Origin: Panagrolaimus kolymaensis
Taxonomy: Eukaryota > Nematoda > Chromadorea > Rhabditida > Panagrolaimidae
DNA: 64,000 nt
Direction: 5' to 3'
Assembly: GCA_028622995.1 (NCBI GenBank)
Contig: JAJQJQ010000026.1
Coordinates: forward strand, 682,001-746,000
Under the pieces are notes generated by a model that saw only the letters and a list, made by a program, of their open reading frames with translations, was not told the DNA's origin and ran no database searches. Position numbers and translations under genes: made by a program. This document shows positions 47,231-60,794 of this stretch, piece after piece (within the stretch, counting starts at the first letter, position 1; every line of letters starts with the position of its first letter).

Positions 47231-48560
47231 TTGTAAAACAACGAAAAGTTGAAAGTTGTTAAAAAGATTAAACAAAATCAAGAGAATGTTTGAAGCAAGC
47301 AGCAAAAAATGATTTTATTGTCAAATATTTCATTCGAGCTTGTGTGTAGTTTGGCAAGATGCGCATAAACTTTCCCTTCATGCTTCCCCACACTTCAAAA
47401 AAAACTTTCGATGATAAATTTATTTTCTGCATTTTTGCTATCGTTAATTTATGATTTATGTAATCAGTTTATTTTTTAATAAAATATAACTTCTTATTAG
47501 TTAAAAATAGTCTTGAAAGATCCTTGAGATTATAAGTACCAACAACAAATCACAATCAGTGCAAAATATATTATTTGGTGGTGAAATAACTAAGAAAATT
47601 ACAGATTAATTTCAAAGTGAATGATGAGGGACTTTTTAAACATAATTTTTATTATAACAACAATATTCAATTAGACAAGAATTTAACGGGGGATCGAACG
47701 TTGCGATTATATTTTTTTGTATTCCTTCCCAGGTTCATTCCCTAGATTTTTAGCATTTTTCTGGTATATTAATATTGTGTGAGTAATTTTTTAGAATTTA
47801 TTTTATTTACTCAATAAGGCTTTTTTTAATATAAACCCCTCTTTTTATTATATTAATTACTTTTCCAGTCGTAGCTTCATTATAAAAATTGCTTTTATGT
47901 CATCTTGCTTGCTTTATAACAATCTTGAATTTTATATGAATGTAATTTTTTTATTTTTTATTTTTTCTTGACGTAACCGGAAAACCATAAAATTAAAACC
48001 CGTAAAATATATGTATGGAATAGAGAGAAAGAGAAAGTTAAATAAAGTTGAACTTAAAAAAATCTTTGGGGTAAACAGCCTCAAGCTGTTTTCCGCCGAC
48101 GCATCAAGCAAACATAAGAATAAGAAGAATGAAAAAAAAATGAAGACGCTCGATGTCAAAAAATAAAGAAAATTAAATACAACCAAAAAAGGAAACCGTT
48201 GTTGAAAAAGAAGAAGATGAGACACAATGTTATGCTGCTATTTTTGGGATATATTTGGACTTTAATTGTTAAAATGAGAAATAAGAAATAAGAAAGAAGA
48301 AGCAAAATAAAAAGAAGACGCATAATAATTTAACACAAATGTGATAATAGCACACATACGTACGTATAAGAGAGATTATGTATGTACAAATAACAATAAA
48401 AATGGAACATTTGTATGTAGACACATTTTTTAAAAAAAGTTTGTAGTTACATATATCAAAAATTAACTATAAAATGAATGAATAATTTGAGTCATATTTT
48501 TACATTTTTTGAGATTCATCTATTTTAAGAAAGATTTTTAAGCATAGAAAGAAGCTTCTT
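47231..48560. other. Intergenic, upstream of letm-1
   Basis: AT-rich, no exon recognised. It includes the letm-1 promoter and the 3' flank of the single-exon gene to the right. Confidence 0.55.
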
Positions 48561-49214
48561 TTAAGATGTCAATGGAAAGCATAAACATAAAAGAGGATTA
48601 GAATTTGGAACTAATAGATAACGAGTTTCTCGAACAGCTTGTGCAGGAAGTTCATCAATTTCTCCACGAGTTTGGCACATCATTATTCGAAGCCTCATTC
48701 CTTCTTGACTTGTAGAAGAATTTCGCCTGCTACTTGATATCGAAGTATTACTGTTGCTGATTGAACTTGCACGTTTATTTCCAATTGTTAAAACATGATG
48801 CATACATTTAAATTTATTTGCGGCTCGTTTTAATGCTTCCAATTCAACGCTGGATTCTGTATGTAATTCATTAACCAAACATAAAATTCTTGAGCGTGCA
48901 AGTCGTTGACGCCAAGTTAAAATTCCTAATGTCATCATCGCCAAATCATTATTAGGCAAATTATTCTTTTTAATTATATTTTCATTCACTGTTACCGTTT
49001 CCAACCATTCTAAATTTGTTTTTGAATCAAATTTAGCTAAAAATAATTGAAATCCTCCATCCAATGATATTTTGGATGATGATAATACAAAATCATAATA
49101 AGCTATCCCTCTTTGATTTGCTTCGAAAACCAGATCAGATGGATTTAAGGTCATTAATCCAGCTGTCTCAGCTGCATCAAATATTGAATTTCGGGGTTCT
49201 TCTAATCTTGGCAT
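48561..49214 (-). CDS. Unrecognised protein, single exon, possibly partial
   Basis: The open frame encodes 217 residues beginning MPRLEEPRNSIFDAAETAGL. It has ordinary amino-acid composition, with a globular-looking half (DGGFQLFLAKFDSKTNLEWLET), a basic-hydrophobic segment (MTLGILTWRQRLARSRILCLV), then a Ser/Asn-rich insert (about 150-170) and a hydrophobic end, NPLLCLCFPLTS. There is no signal peptide or clear TM segment. An acceptor-like TTTTTTTAG stands about nine bases before the ATG. The ATG may therefore be the true start after trans-splicing, or this may be only the last exon of a gene whose other exons are far upstream. Codon use resembles the neighbouring genes, not the intergenic noise. 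I do not recognise a family. Confidence 0.6.
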   Translation of the reverse strand: MPRLEEPRNSIFDAAETAGLMTLNPSDLVFEANQRGIAYYDFVLSSSKISLDGGFQLFLAKFDSKTNLEWLETVTVNENIIKKNNLPNNDLAMMTLGILTWRQRLARSRILCLVNELHTESSVELEALKRAANKFKCMHHVLTIGNKRASSISNSNTSISSSRRNSSTSQEGMRLRIMMCQTRGEIDELPAQAVRETRYLLVPNSNPLLCLCFPLTS

Positions 49215-52200
49215 AGTGCTTTTCTAAAAAAAATACAAAATTTAGTTCCAATTACTACTCCAGAATATTAAAATAGTAATAACAAAAAAAACTATGGAGT
49301 TCGCACGCACGAATGTCACAGAATTAAAAATAAATAAAAATAAAGATGACTTTGAAAAAGCTTAAAAGTGATTAAAAAATCTCTTTCATTCGAAAAAAAA
49401 GTGGGGGAGAGTCAAGCTATAAAGAAAATACGCAAAATTGGTAGAAAAAGAAAATGGAGGAAGAAAAATAATATGTATCTGAATTGATAAGAGGAACAGA
49501 AAAAAGATTGGTGTGTCATTTACGTTAATGAAAAAAAGAGTTAGAAAGATAAAAAAATTTTGGTGGAGAAAAAAAATTCAAGGAATGGAATGTTGCAGTT
49601 GCAGTTGCAGCCAGAAATAAACAATGTGATATTAGTATTATCAAATTTGAAATAAAATAAAAATTGGGAAGTGGAAAAAGGAAAAAAGCCGCATTAACCA
49701 ACCTAGTTATTAACTTTTTGCAAAAATGCAATTGCAAACAAAAAAGCAATAAGAAACACTGTTAATAAAAACCAACTAACTAAAAAAAGAGAGAATAAAG
49801 ATTGTTTTATTTTTTTCCTAAAAAATATTTTTGGGGGTAAAAGTAAGTAAAAGAAGAAAAAAGAACTAAATACAAAATTCATAAGTAAGCACCTTAGTGT
49901 CAGAAAAATAAGGAAAATCCCATTCTAGAACCATATTTTTTTCTTTTCCACAATGCAAAGTAAAAAAAGCTATACGTGGTTACATGGTCCACTTACGGCT
50001 GGCTAATATTAAATATTACAGAAAAATCCTTTAAGTGCGAGAAAAGTCTTTAAAACAAAAAAAGAAAATTGAAGGGCTTTAAATTTAAATAAATAAATTT
50101 ACGAAAAAATAGAATCTTCTTTTTTAAAGTCTTTTTTTGTGTCGTCGCAAAAGAAAAAAAATAAAGGTGAAGAAAACACATACATACTTTCACACAAAGC
50201 ACTTGATTATTATTATTCCTTCCAGCAGCAGCGGCGACCATGACACGAAATATATATATATTTATTTTTAATGATGATGCATCATAATTTTTTTTTATAT
50301 TTTAAAAATTGCTTCATATTATTTATTTATTTTGTAGTTTAAATAATAATGAAAGATTCGAATGTGAACGCAACGGAGTGAGAGAAAGATAGAGCTATTT
50401 AAATAAAAAATATTTATATTATTTAATCCTATAAGTGTAAATGGCGATAAATAAAAATAAAACAAAAAAGTACATAGATATTTCAACAAACGAAAAAATG
50501 AGGAAAGCAATAAAAATAGAAAATAAAAAATTTTAAAAAATCTCACCAAAAGAAATACGTAAAAAATTAAAATTAAAATTACGTTCCAATTTTTTTTTGT
50601 TAGTGGTGGTTATTATTTTATTTATTTTTTCTTTTCGCTAATTCTCTAGCTGCTTGTAAATCTAATCCAATTTGATTACCTACTACCCCAATTCTACTTT
50701 TTATTTTTCAAATATAATTATCACGCAAAAAAAATAAGAAAGGAATGCAACGAATATATGAGCTTGTGACTCTGACTCCATTTTTTGAGTTATTTACAAT
50801 AAAAAAATGTAAAAAACTTGACATCATTTATACCACCAATTTTTTATTTTTTGTTGTTGGATCGCAGTACTTTTAAAAAATGCTTCTGCCTTCTATTATT
50901 AGTGTTTATGACAGAAAAAAGAAAAAGAAAGGCAAGCGGCACAAACAATAATGACAGTATCCTCAAAAGAATTTAATTGAGGGAGCTGCTTTTAAACCAG
51001 AAGAAAAGGAAAAAAAGTAATGAACTAAACTCTTTTTTTGCAACTATCTTCTTCTTCTTTTTTTTCCACGCCTTCCAAAGAACAAACAACGTCATTGTTG
51101 TTAAACAGCAGCTAACTAGGCCCACAACGCAAGCAGTAGACACGAAAAAGAAAAAGGGCAAGAAGAAGAAAAAAGAAAATGGTTTTGCATTAAAAAAAAA
51201 ATACCACCACCACCCAAAAAATTATTTTTATTAGGCTCAAAAAGATAATGAGTGGGGGGAATAAAGAAAGAGGAAAAATGAGAATGCCATAATAATCTTT
51301 AAGAAAATAGGGTGTAGCGACTTAAAAATAAGAAAAGAAAGAAAAGGTCTCCAGGAAGAAGAAGGAATGAAAGATATAAGATATGTGAAAAGCGAGGGTG
51401 GTGGAATTGTGATCATCTCCTCTCTTTTTTTAAGCCCAATGTTTTTTTTGTTTGTTATTTAAATATTTAAAAAAATGAATGAAATTGAGAAGGCAAGAGG
51501 AAATAACAAACCACCTAAATTTAATCCATCTTTTTTTTTCTTTTGCTTTTGACAGGCGGAACTAAAAAAGATATTCAAAGGTTTAAAATGTTTTTAAAAA
51601 AGATATGCAAAAACAAAACAACAAAAACTTGCATATTTAATAACTTTTTAAACTTTTTTATTTGCGTTTGTTTTCAAAAATGAAAAGAAAACAAAAAAAG
51701 TGGTTTGACTTTTCTTTCATTTTTTTTGTTGTTGATAGAATTTAATTAAACTAAAATGGAGATGTAAAAAAAGGGAATGAGTTGTTTCTAACGTCATTTT
51801 TTATTTTGTTAACAACAAAAAAAGAAAAGAAAAGAAAGTCAGTTTTAAGCCGAACAATACAATCCAAAAAAAGAGAGATTTTTAACCCTTTTTTTCATTC
51901 TGTAAAAAGCAACCATTACTAATTCGAACCCAGAGAGAGATTTTTAGAAATGAGAATGTCTATGACTAAACTTCAAGTAAAAGCAATGCATACTAAAAAA
52001 ATGTGAAGTAAAAATCCAAAAATTCAAAATAAGTAAAAGGTTATTATTTTTTGATAAATAATAATAATTCCTCGGAGTTTGAAACCACATGGGAAAACTT
52101 AACATTTTTATTTTATTTATTTCTGGGAATAACAATTTTTCCATGCTTGCTTACGTAGAAGTTAAAAACTAATCTTAGACACTTTATAAATAAAGAAAAA

Positions 52201-55160
52201 ATTTCGTTCAAAACAACACAAAAAAGGTTGATGAAGCCTTAATGAAGCAAGAAAACAAGCAAGCTGAAGCCCAAAAAAAAAGACGAAGAAAGAGATATCT
52301 CAATTAGTGCAAAAAATGAAAAAATGGAGAAATACTCAGAACAATCTCTCATTCATTTTTTAGACCATCTTTCTCTTTTTTTGTTATTGCGTCAACATAT
52401 TTGTTATTCTTATTCTTTTCATCTTTTAATAAATAACCTTTTTTGAAAAGTTATAAAAAATGGTAAAAAAATAAAATAATAAAGTAAAGTTAAGGTTAAC
52501 TTACTCTCCTTTTTTTAAAGCTCACTAATTTATTGCTGTTATTAAAGCAGCAAAAAAAAATGAAAAAAATACGCGCTTCTTTTTAAATAAATGCAGAAAT
52601 CTCAAAAGAATTATTCACCTTTGGTTCACATTTTCTTTTCTCCATTTGAAGCAAAAAAAAGGGAAAACAACAACCTTATTTTGCGTCATTTCTTTTGGGA
52701 AAAGAAAGAAAAAGGTACAAAATTATATGTCTTTTTTATGTACAAAAAAATGTGAAAAGACCTTTAATTCGTTAAAAATAAAATAAAATGAAAAGAAAAA
52801 TCCCAAACTTGAATAGCCGTGTACTTTTCTTTTTCTGGTGCTATAAAAAATAAAATAAAAATGCGCATACATTTTTCATTCTAGAATTATGGGATTAATA
52901 TTACGGTAAAATTTATGGGATAAATGAGTGATATAAAATAAAAATGAAGCACACAAAATTTTATGTACTTCAAATTTTCCTCCATACGTAAATAAGTTAA
53001 AAACAAAAATCACACACACCCATGATGATGATAATGACGCCTTTTTGGACGACGACAATGGCTGATAACCACACCCGTAAAAAAATTATGATGATGAGAA
53101 GAAAAAAAGGACCAAAGCGCAAAAAAATTTGCTATCATTTTTTGTAGCATCTTTTTTGCTGGTTAAATTCCAAGAAAAAAACTCAAAACTAAAAAGATGA
53201 ATGTGTTGATGATAAATTTAAACCCAAAAAAAAAATGGAAATTAAAAAACTACAAAAAAACAAACTTGTTTAAAAATTTAAAATAACTTTGCAGCTGGTT
53301 GGCCAGTCATGCGAGGGAGTATGTATTTTTTATTTTTACTTTTTTTAACTAACTTTCATTCCACCCTCTCAAAATAAAAAATGTATAAAAAAAGCTAAAG
53401 TCAAATTTAACAAAGTTAAAAAAACTGAGAGCGGAAATGCCGCTGTATAACGAAATTAAAATCGCTTTGATATATAAAAAAGTGCTCCATGAAATTTAAA
53501 AGAAAAAAACTAAATTTTTTGCAAAAGTTTTTTTTTGACTTGGCATTTTAACAGAAACTACTATATTCCACCCTCACTCTCTCATGGGGCATTGTCAAAA
53601 AAATAGGAAGGGAAAAGGCTAAAAATAGATTGCAACTTTAAAAAAAGTAGCCAAAATTGAAAGCTGTCAAATACTAAAAAAATGATGCGATAATTTCCTT
53701 TCTTTTTTTGAGTGAACTAGACTAAAATAACAAACATTTATAAATGACCATTTAAAAACTAAAAATATGAAAGAAATAATACCGGAAGTAAAAAAGCATG
53801 AGGAAAAAAGCAAGCAAACGTAAAAAAAAATTTTTAATTGGCATAATAAATCTTTCTTTTTTTTATACATAAAAATGTTGAGAAAAAAAATTTCATGTTT
53901 TTGGCATTTTTTATTTTTAAAGAAAGAAGCCATCCATGTTTTATTTATTTATTATTTATTTATTTAACACCTTAAAGTTCAAAATATATACAGAAGCCAA
54001 AAAGAAAAGCTTTGAACAACAAATAAAAAAATAATTAATATTAGCATAAAATGTGCTTTGCAAAAATAAATGTTTATTTGCAAAAAAAAAGGTAAATATT
54101 TATTAACGAAAGAATTAAAAATAACTGTTATAAATTAAAATTAGTCCGTAGATCGAAAATGAATATTCCATACAAAAAGTTTAAAAAAATTTAAAATTTT
54201 GTGTAGCATATAATAATTAAGGAGTCGATGGATTCTGATCTGAAAAAAAGTTTTAGTTCTCGAAAATTTGTTTTCACTAAATCAGAATGTAGCTGCTAAT
54301 CCATTTTTAAAATTTTAATAAATTATTAATTATAAATTTAATGGTGCGAAGAAAAAATTAAGAGAACGATACATTATAATTGTGATTTGGAAAATGCTAT
54401 GAACTTCTTTAAAACCTTTCTTAATATTTTCTAATAATTTTGTTATTTTTTAATTCGTTAAAAACAAACACTTTTTGTTATCTCTTGAACCTTTTTTTAC
54501 CTTTCATTGATCCTGAAAACTAAATCGCTTGCTCTTTTTTTTAATATATTTTTAAGCGTCAAATAAAAAAGTGTCACGATAAAACCGTTTGAAAAAAAAA
54601 TTTGAATGCTCGTGCGAGAAAGATGATTGAATTGAATAAAAGGATACTTCTTCTTCTCTAAGCTTTTTCATCCATTGCATATTTTTTTATTTTCTCACAA
54701 TTGTGTCCACTTTTTCGATAGTCTGTCTTTTTGTTGCTTTAACATCCCGATTTTTATATTGAAAATAAAAAATTTATTCGATCAACAAAACTACGCCTCC
54801 TTTTACTTTCATCTCTCCCGTCAAAAAAGAAAGAAAGAAGATGGTTGTTCCCTTGAGGGAATACAAAAGAAAAATCAACACTCTCCGGATCTTCTTTTGT
54901 TGAGGTGAGGTACGAGAGGGGCCGCCGCGCAGGTATTCCGAACAAATATATTTTTGTTGAGATACATAGCTTCTTTTCTTTTTTTGACCATCAGCTGACC
55001 AACTGATGCTTCTTTGGTTACTTACGTCGATAAAAAATAAGCGTGAAAAGTAGTTAATTCGCTTTACCTTTTTTAAGCTATGAAATCAAAATTTAAATTC
55101 AATAAGACTTGAAAATTTAAAAGAAATTTACATAATTATTTTAGAATTTATAAACAAATT
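49215..55160. other. AT-rich intergenic DNA, no gene recognised
   Basis: Nearly 6 kb of poly-A and poly-T-rich DNA with purine runs. The open frames here are Lys/Phe/Asn-rich artefacts. It ends in the upstream region of the chitinase gene, with a locally GC-richer patch near 54,890-54,950. Confidence 0.55.
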
Positions 55161-57359
55161 ATGAGGGAAATAATTTACTTTTTTACTCTATTTTTTACTT
55201 TATTTTTCACTATTGTCAATGCTGATTATCCTATGGCGACTGGTAGTGAAGATCAATATATTCGACCATGCTACTTTACTAATTGGGCTCAATATCGTAA
55301 TGGAAGAGCCAAATATATGCCTGAAGATTATATTCCTGGTTTATGCACTCATATTTTATATGCATTTGGATGGATGCATGAAAACTATACTGCAAAGTTT
55401 GTGAATCTCTTTAATTTTTATTTTTGTGCTTTCAATCTCTGCTTTTAGAGCTTATGACCCTGCTGATTTACCCAATGATTGGGCGGGTGAGGGAATGTTT
55501 AAGCGAGTTAATAATCAAAAAAAGCGAGATCCAAAACTAAAAACTCTGTTATCTTTTGGTGGATGGAGTTTTGGAACACGATTATTTAGTGGAATGGCTT
55601 CCACAAGTGCCAATCGAAAAACATTTATTGATTCTGCAATTTCTTTTGTTCGAGAATTTGGCTTTGATGGTAAACTTTTTTCCACTTTGAAATGGAGCTA
55701 ATTTAAAGATATTTATTTTTAGGAATTGATATTGATTGGGAATATCCCGTTGGCCCAAATGATAAAGTGAATTTTGTTACATTTATTAAAGAACTTCGAG
55801 AAGCCGCCATTCTTGAAGCTCAACAAACCCATAAAGATCTGTTACTTATTACTGCTGCTGTTGCTGGAGGCACAGCTAACATTGATAATGGTTATGATAT
55901 TCCTGCACTTGCAAAGTTAGTCCTTTTTACTTTTTTCCTATTTTTCAAGTCAATAATAAAAAAGTTATAAATTTTCAAAAAATTTGTTGTTTTCATTTTT
56001 TTAGTTTGTTTGATTTTATTCTTTTGATGAGTTACGATTTTCATGGAGCATGGGAACAACATACCGGAATGAATAGTCCTCTTCATCCAAGAAATACTGA
56101 TCCGGATTGGATGAAACTTTGGAGTGTTGTGAGTTAAAAAATAAAATAAAATGAAATTTCTCTTTTCTCTTTTGCTTTTTTTAATCAAACCGGAAGATAA
56201 AGAGAAGATCAAAAAAAGATATTTTTATTTGTTTTGTTTTTTATAGTCGGGAGCCGCTGGATATTGGGCAGAAAAAGGAATGCCTCGATCAAAAATAATT
56301 CTTGGAATTCCAACTTATGGTCGAGGATGGACTTTAAAAGATGCAACTAATTCTTCAGTGGGAGCTCCAGGAAATACTGCAAAATCCACTGGTTTTGTTT
56401 ATGAAGCTGGAACAGGAGCATATTTTGAATTTTGTGAAATGTTAGCGGCTGGAGCTATAAGTAAAATAGATGATCAAACTAAAGTCCCTTATCTAGTTTA
56501 TGGGGATCAATGGTTTAGTTATGATGATGTAAAATCAATTGAATTAAAATTAAATTGGTTGAAACAAGAAAAATATGGTGGAGCTTTTGTTTGGACTCTT
56601 GATTTTGATGATTTCAATGGACAATGTTCAAATGGTAACGGAGTTAAGTATCCACTTATCGGAACCATTGCTAAATCACTTGGTGGAGTTGATATCAGTT
56701 TAATTTCGGTAAATATAAAAACGATTTTTTTGTTTAAATTTTTCAAGGGTTTTGTTTATATAAAAAATTTTTTCTTTTTTTAGCCCCCAGCCGTTCCCAC
56801 TGGAACTCCTTTACCTCCGATTGAAACGACTCAACCTCCATTGGATTTGAATAGATTGTGCGATGGACAAGTGGATGGTTTCCAAGCTTTACCAAATTCT
56901 TGCGTGGATTTCTTGCTTTGTGTTTCAAGTAAAATTTAATGGGTTTTTAATCAAAATTAGAAAAAATTATTTCGTTTTTAGATAAAGGATTCCGCGTTAG
57001 TTGTCCAAATCCATTAGAATACAGCATCAAACTTGGATATTGCACTCACGTTAGTTTTTTTCTTTGCAGCAAAAAGGAAATGAAAATAAGACTAGTTTTA
57101 GACTTCATTGGCTGAATGCAGTCGAGCTGAAATCATCACAAAACCATCTCCCCGCAAAACTACTGATTATGGTAAAAAATTTGAATGTAAATCAGATGGC
57201 TTTTTCCCTGATAGTCAAAGTTGCTCCAAATTTTATCGATGCGTGAACGGAGTTGCATATCATTTTGATTGCCCAGTTGGATTAAATTTCTCTAAAGAAA
57301 CTTTAATGTGTGATCATCCAACTTCAGCTCAATGCGGGGAATTTGCAATTGATATTTGA
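55161..57359 (+). CDS. cht-1: GH18 chitinase with two chitin-binding domains
   Basis: Eight exons (55161-55396, 55449-55669, 55723-55915, 56005-56128, 56247-56708, 56784-56928, 56982-57049, 57102-57359) give 568 residues. A signal peptide (1-21) precedes the GH18 barrel (about 30-405). The barrel has [10 protein letters not shown], the substrate-loop [10 protein letters not shown] and the complete catalytic motif [11 protein letters not shown] with its general-acid Glu. MSYDFHGAW and [14 protein letters not shown] complete the barrel. A Pro/Thr linker (about 415-430) leads to two CBM14/peritrophin-A modules (about 433-485 and 510-565), each with six cysteines. Secreted chitinases of this form remodel eggshell, cuticle or pharyngeal chitin. 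The catalytic residues are intact. Exact assignment to cht-1 among the cht genes is likely but unproved. Confidence 0.92.
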
Positions 57360-58043
57360 ATTTGACTCCTCATTTCATAGCAGCCATGTATGTGCAAAAG
57401 TTTGTGTATATATTTTTTGTTATTATTTTTTCTTTAAAAAAGAAGATATTATTATTGTTATTATTATTTTTTTAAACACTACTTATCCTAAAAAAATTGT
57501 TTGTTATTCATTCCTTATTTTTTTCTTCTTATTCGTTCATTTGCCATGGATGCGTATATAAATACTTACATAATCAGCAAAAAAAGAAAGAAAATTAATT
57601 TGTAGTTGTTGAAAAAGACAGAGATTATAAAAGGTTTTTGACTTTTTACTATTTTTATTATTATTTTCTTAAAACTAAACTATTTTCAACAACAAAAGTC
57701 AAAAATAAAAAAAAATATTGTACACATATACGAGCACGACGACATGAGACTATTCAAAATGAAGCAAATGTTGAGGAAAAACGAAATATTGCTTTTATTG
57801 TTTAAATCAAACTCAAAAAACTTTTAGATTTTTTAAGTTTTTTTATTGAAAATTTTAAAGTTTTTTAGTTGAGAACCAGCTCAAACTTCTATCGTCGCTG
57901 GTGTGAAGTGGTTTGGTTTTTTTCCTCCACGAGTGCTTGGAAGTTATGACCCGAGTTAATTATAATACATACAAGAAGAAGAAGAAAAAAGTTATCATAA
58001 ATAATATAGGGCTACAGTAAAAAATACTAATAAATAATTTTCT
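57360..58043. other. Intergenic 3' flanks of the chitinase and kinase genes
   Basis: Convergent 3' flanks. No exon, RNA gene or repeat is seen. Confidence 0.5.
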
Positions 58044-59640
58044 TTAACTAAAAGCGCTTTTATCAAAATTATATAAAGTAGAAAGATTTTTTTGAATTAT
58101 ACTCGTTTTGTTTGGTATTTGACTAAAATGTAAATAAAAATCTGTTTCCATGAGCATTAGAAAATTTGGTCGATCGCTAACTTCTTTAGTTAAGCATTCA
58201 TTAACAAAATTAACAATTTTAGGTGAAAATCCATCTTTGGCTGTTAATATTTGTGGATCACCATATACAACTTGTTTAATTTGAGCAAAAACAGATTGTT
58301 CATCAAAATTATTATATGGAAAATGCATTCTTGCAACTTCAATCTAAAAATAATAAACCAAATGAAGAATTGTGAAAATAAAAGCGAATCCGTCCTTACC
58401 ATGCTAATTCCTAAACTCCATACATCTGCACGAATATCATATCCATCTGGAGAACCGGTTAAACGTTCTGGCTAAAAAAATGTAAATTATTTTGGCTTAT
58501 ATTAATTATTAGACCTACCGCCATATATGGACGACAACCAACATCTTTGGTTTTAGCTATAGAATTTTCCAAATAACCTGAGATACCAAAATCGCATAAT
58601 TTCACTTCGCCTTTAAGAGACAATAAAATATTGGATGGCTTAACATCTGCAAAAAATAGCTTAAAACCCTTCATTTTTTTTTAATTTTAAAATTACCTCT
58701 ATGCATAATTCCTTTGAGCTTTTTTAAACAATTTAAAGCTTTTAGAACCTAAAATTTTATTGGTTTTAGTTTCGGCTTCATGGGTAATATTCGTTCACTC
58801 TTACCGTGACTCCAACAATTCCTAAAACTTCTTCATTAAATTTATTTCCCATTCGTCTAACAGTTTTGTACATTCTTTCCAGAGAAATGTCCATGAGTTC
58901 CATGCAAATCATGCAATCACCCTAAAAAGTGGAAAATTATTTTAAGCTTTTTTTAAATTTTCCTTGAAAACATACTTCTTTAAAAGTTACGCCATAAAAT
59001 GATACAACTTCTTTACAAGTTGCTGCATCACGAATAGTTTTAACTTCAGTTTGGAGTTGCTTTAATAATCTTCTATCTTCATTATCATCAAATGTTGTGG
59101 TTGTTATTCGAACTTTCTAAAATTATTCTTTTAATTTTTATATATTTAATTTTGAAAGGGCAAACTAATAATAACCTTTATTGCCATAATTCTCCCTGAT
59201 TTAATATGCTCCATTTTATTTACAACTCCAAATCGACCTCGACCAATTTCACCTAAATCTATTAAATCATCGGGCAAAAATTTATATTCTTTATGTGGAT
59301 TTTCAAATATTAATTTTCCTGACATAAAAACTTCCACAAATTTCCTGTAAACAAAAAAAGAAGTAGTGTTTAGTCTTAAAATTATTTTTACAAAAACTTA
59401 CATATAAGTAATTACACGTGAATCCTGAGATGGTGAGATTGTAGTTGATTGGGGCGAAGGAGTTTCCATTCCATTATCGCCGTTGTTAATATCTCCATTA
59501 TTATTACTGATGTTGTTGTTGCTGAGAGATGGAACAGAAACCGTAATTCGATTGGGTGAAGTAAATGTATCTAAAGCTAATGGTGGAACAATTGATGGAC
59601 GACGAGAGGGTTCAAAATGATGACGTCGTCGAGAACGCAT
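58044..59640 (-). CDS. mkk-4: MAP kinase kinase, MKK4/JNKK type
   Basis: Eight exons (59640-59402, 59344-59176, 59116-58976, 58921-58805, 58748-58697, 58646-58519, 58471-58400, 58343-58044) give 405 residues. A disordered N-terminal region of about 100 residues precedes the kinase domain. The P-loop is [11 protein letters not shown] and the catalytic Lys is in IMAIKV. The catalytic loop is [12 protein letters not shown] and the Mg loop is DFG. The activation loop [18 protein letters not shown] has the Ser and Thr that are phosphorylated in MKK4 and the CRPYMAPER stretch typical of MKK3/4/6. SIAKT points to MKK4. In worms MKK-4 acts in the DLK-1 to p38 pathway in synapse formation and axon regeneration, and MKK4 elsewhere feeds JNK. 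Confidence 0.9.
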
Positions 59641-60774
59641 TAATTCGTTCGTTCCACAAAAAAGAAAATTTATTTTTTTATTGATTTAAAATAATATGTT
59701 CCAACACTTTCATATCAAAATTTAAAATAAAAAATAATTTTATTCCAAAAAAAAAATAAATAAACAACAAAAATTTGTTTACCGCACACGCCACCTTTAA
59801 AGAATAGAATATATATATTTTTTGCAGATTAATTTATTATATATATTCAACCAACAAACACAAAAAAAGAAGAGAAGAAAAGAAAAAACAGACACCTAGA
59901 GGAACCACTCTGCTGCGTCATAACATTTTTTGAACAAAGAACGTGATTACCCCCGTCAGTCAAACATCGCTAGTGGTGGTGGTTGTATGGTTCTATGAAA
60001 CTTCATCGGAAGAAGAAGAAAAAAATGAATGGAGTGTATTTTTTATTGCCACACAAATTTTAAAAATTTACAATATAAGTTTCAAGGATTTTGCTATTGT
60101 TTTTTGCATGAAACTAAATCCATGTTTTTTTTGGTATTTTTATGCATTTTTGATCTAAAAAACTGGAAATTCGCACTTTTTTTAAAAATTTTCTAAGATA
60201 TGGACTTTGACAAAATTCATTGATCAATGCTGCTAGTGTGCTTAACATTTATTAATTTATGGTTGCAGGTGAACTTTTTTTAAAGAAAACATGTAATTCT
60301 CATTTAATGTTTACGCTTAAATTACTTCTCATAATTTATGCCTTTTTTCTTTCTCAGATTTTGGAAAACGTAATTAATATAGTACAAAAAATATAAAATT
60401 TCTGTTGCATGTGCCAAATTTTTTTATTATAAAAAAATTGGCACGCATTGTGTAAATTTAAAAAAATCGCTTTATTATTAATATCCAAATTAAATAGACT
60501 TGAGCTAAAATAAAATCAACAACAAAATCCCCGCTTGATGATGTTAAAAATAATGAAACAAAACAACCAAATGGAACTAAATCCCCTTGCGCCAAATATA
60601 AAAAAAAGAAGATCAAAAATATAGGTGTGTACCGTGAATATCACATCATTAAAGACTCAGCAACAATGAAAGAAAGTGAAATTAATGCATAAAAAATTCG
60701 AAAAAATCAAAAATCAAATAAATTAAAAATGAATTTTTAAAATAAATATAAATTATAATAATTTTGACCAGTAT
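59641..60774. other. Intergenic between mkk-4 and the HYOU1 gene
   Basis: Upstream region of mkk-4 and 3' flank of the chaperone gene. AT-rich; no gene is recognised. Confidence 0.5.
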
Positions 60775-60780
60775 TTTATT
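60775..60780 (-). terminator. Poly(A) signal AATAAA of the HYOU1 gene
   Basis: On the minus strand AATAAA lies 14 bases after the stop codon. Confidence 0.5.
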
Positions 60781-60794
60781 TTTTGTTGTTAAAT

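Noticed and set aside
47670..47730. GTTCGATCC-like stretch on the minus strand resembling a tRNA T-loop
   Set aside because: The flanking bases do not form a T-stem, and no anticodon or acceptor stem can be drawn.
57310..57561. 83-codon frame past the chitinase stop
   Set aside because: Out of frame with the second chitin-binding domain and Phe/Tyr/Ile-rich; it is 3' UTR noise.
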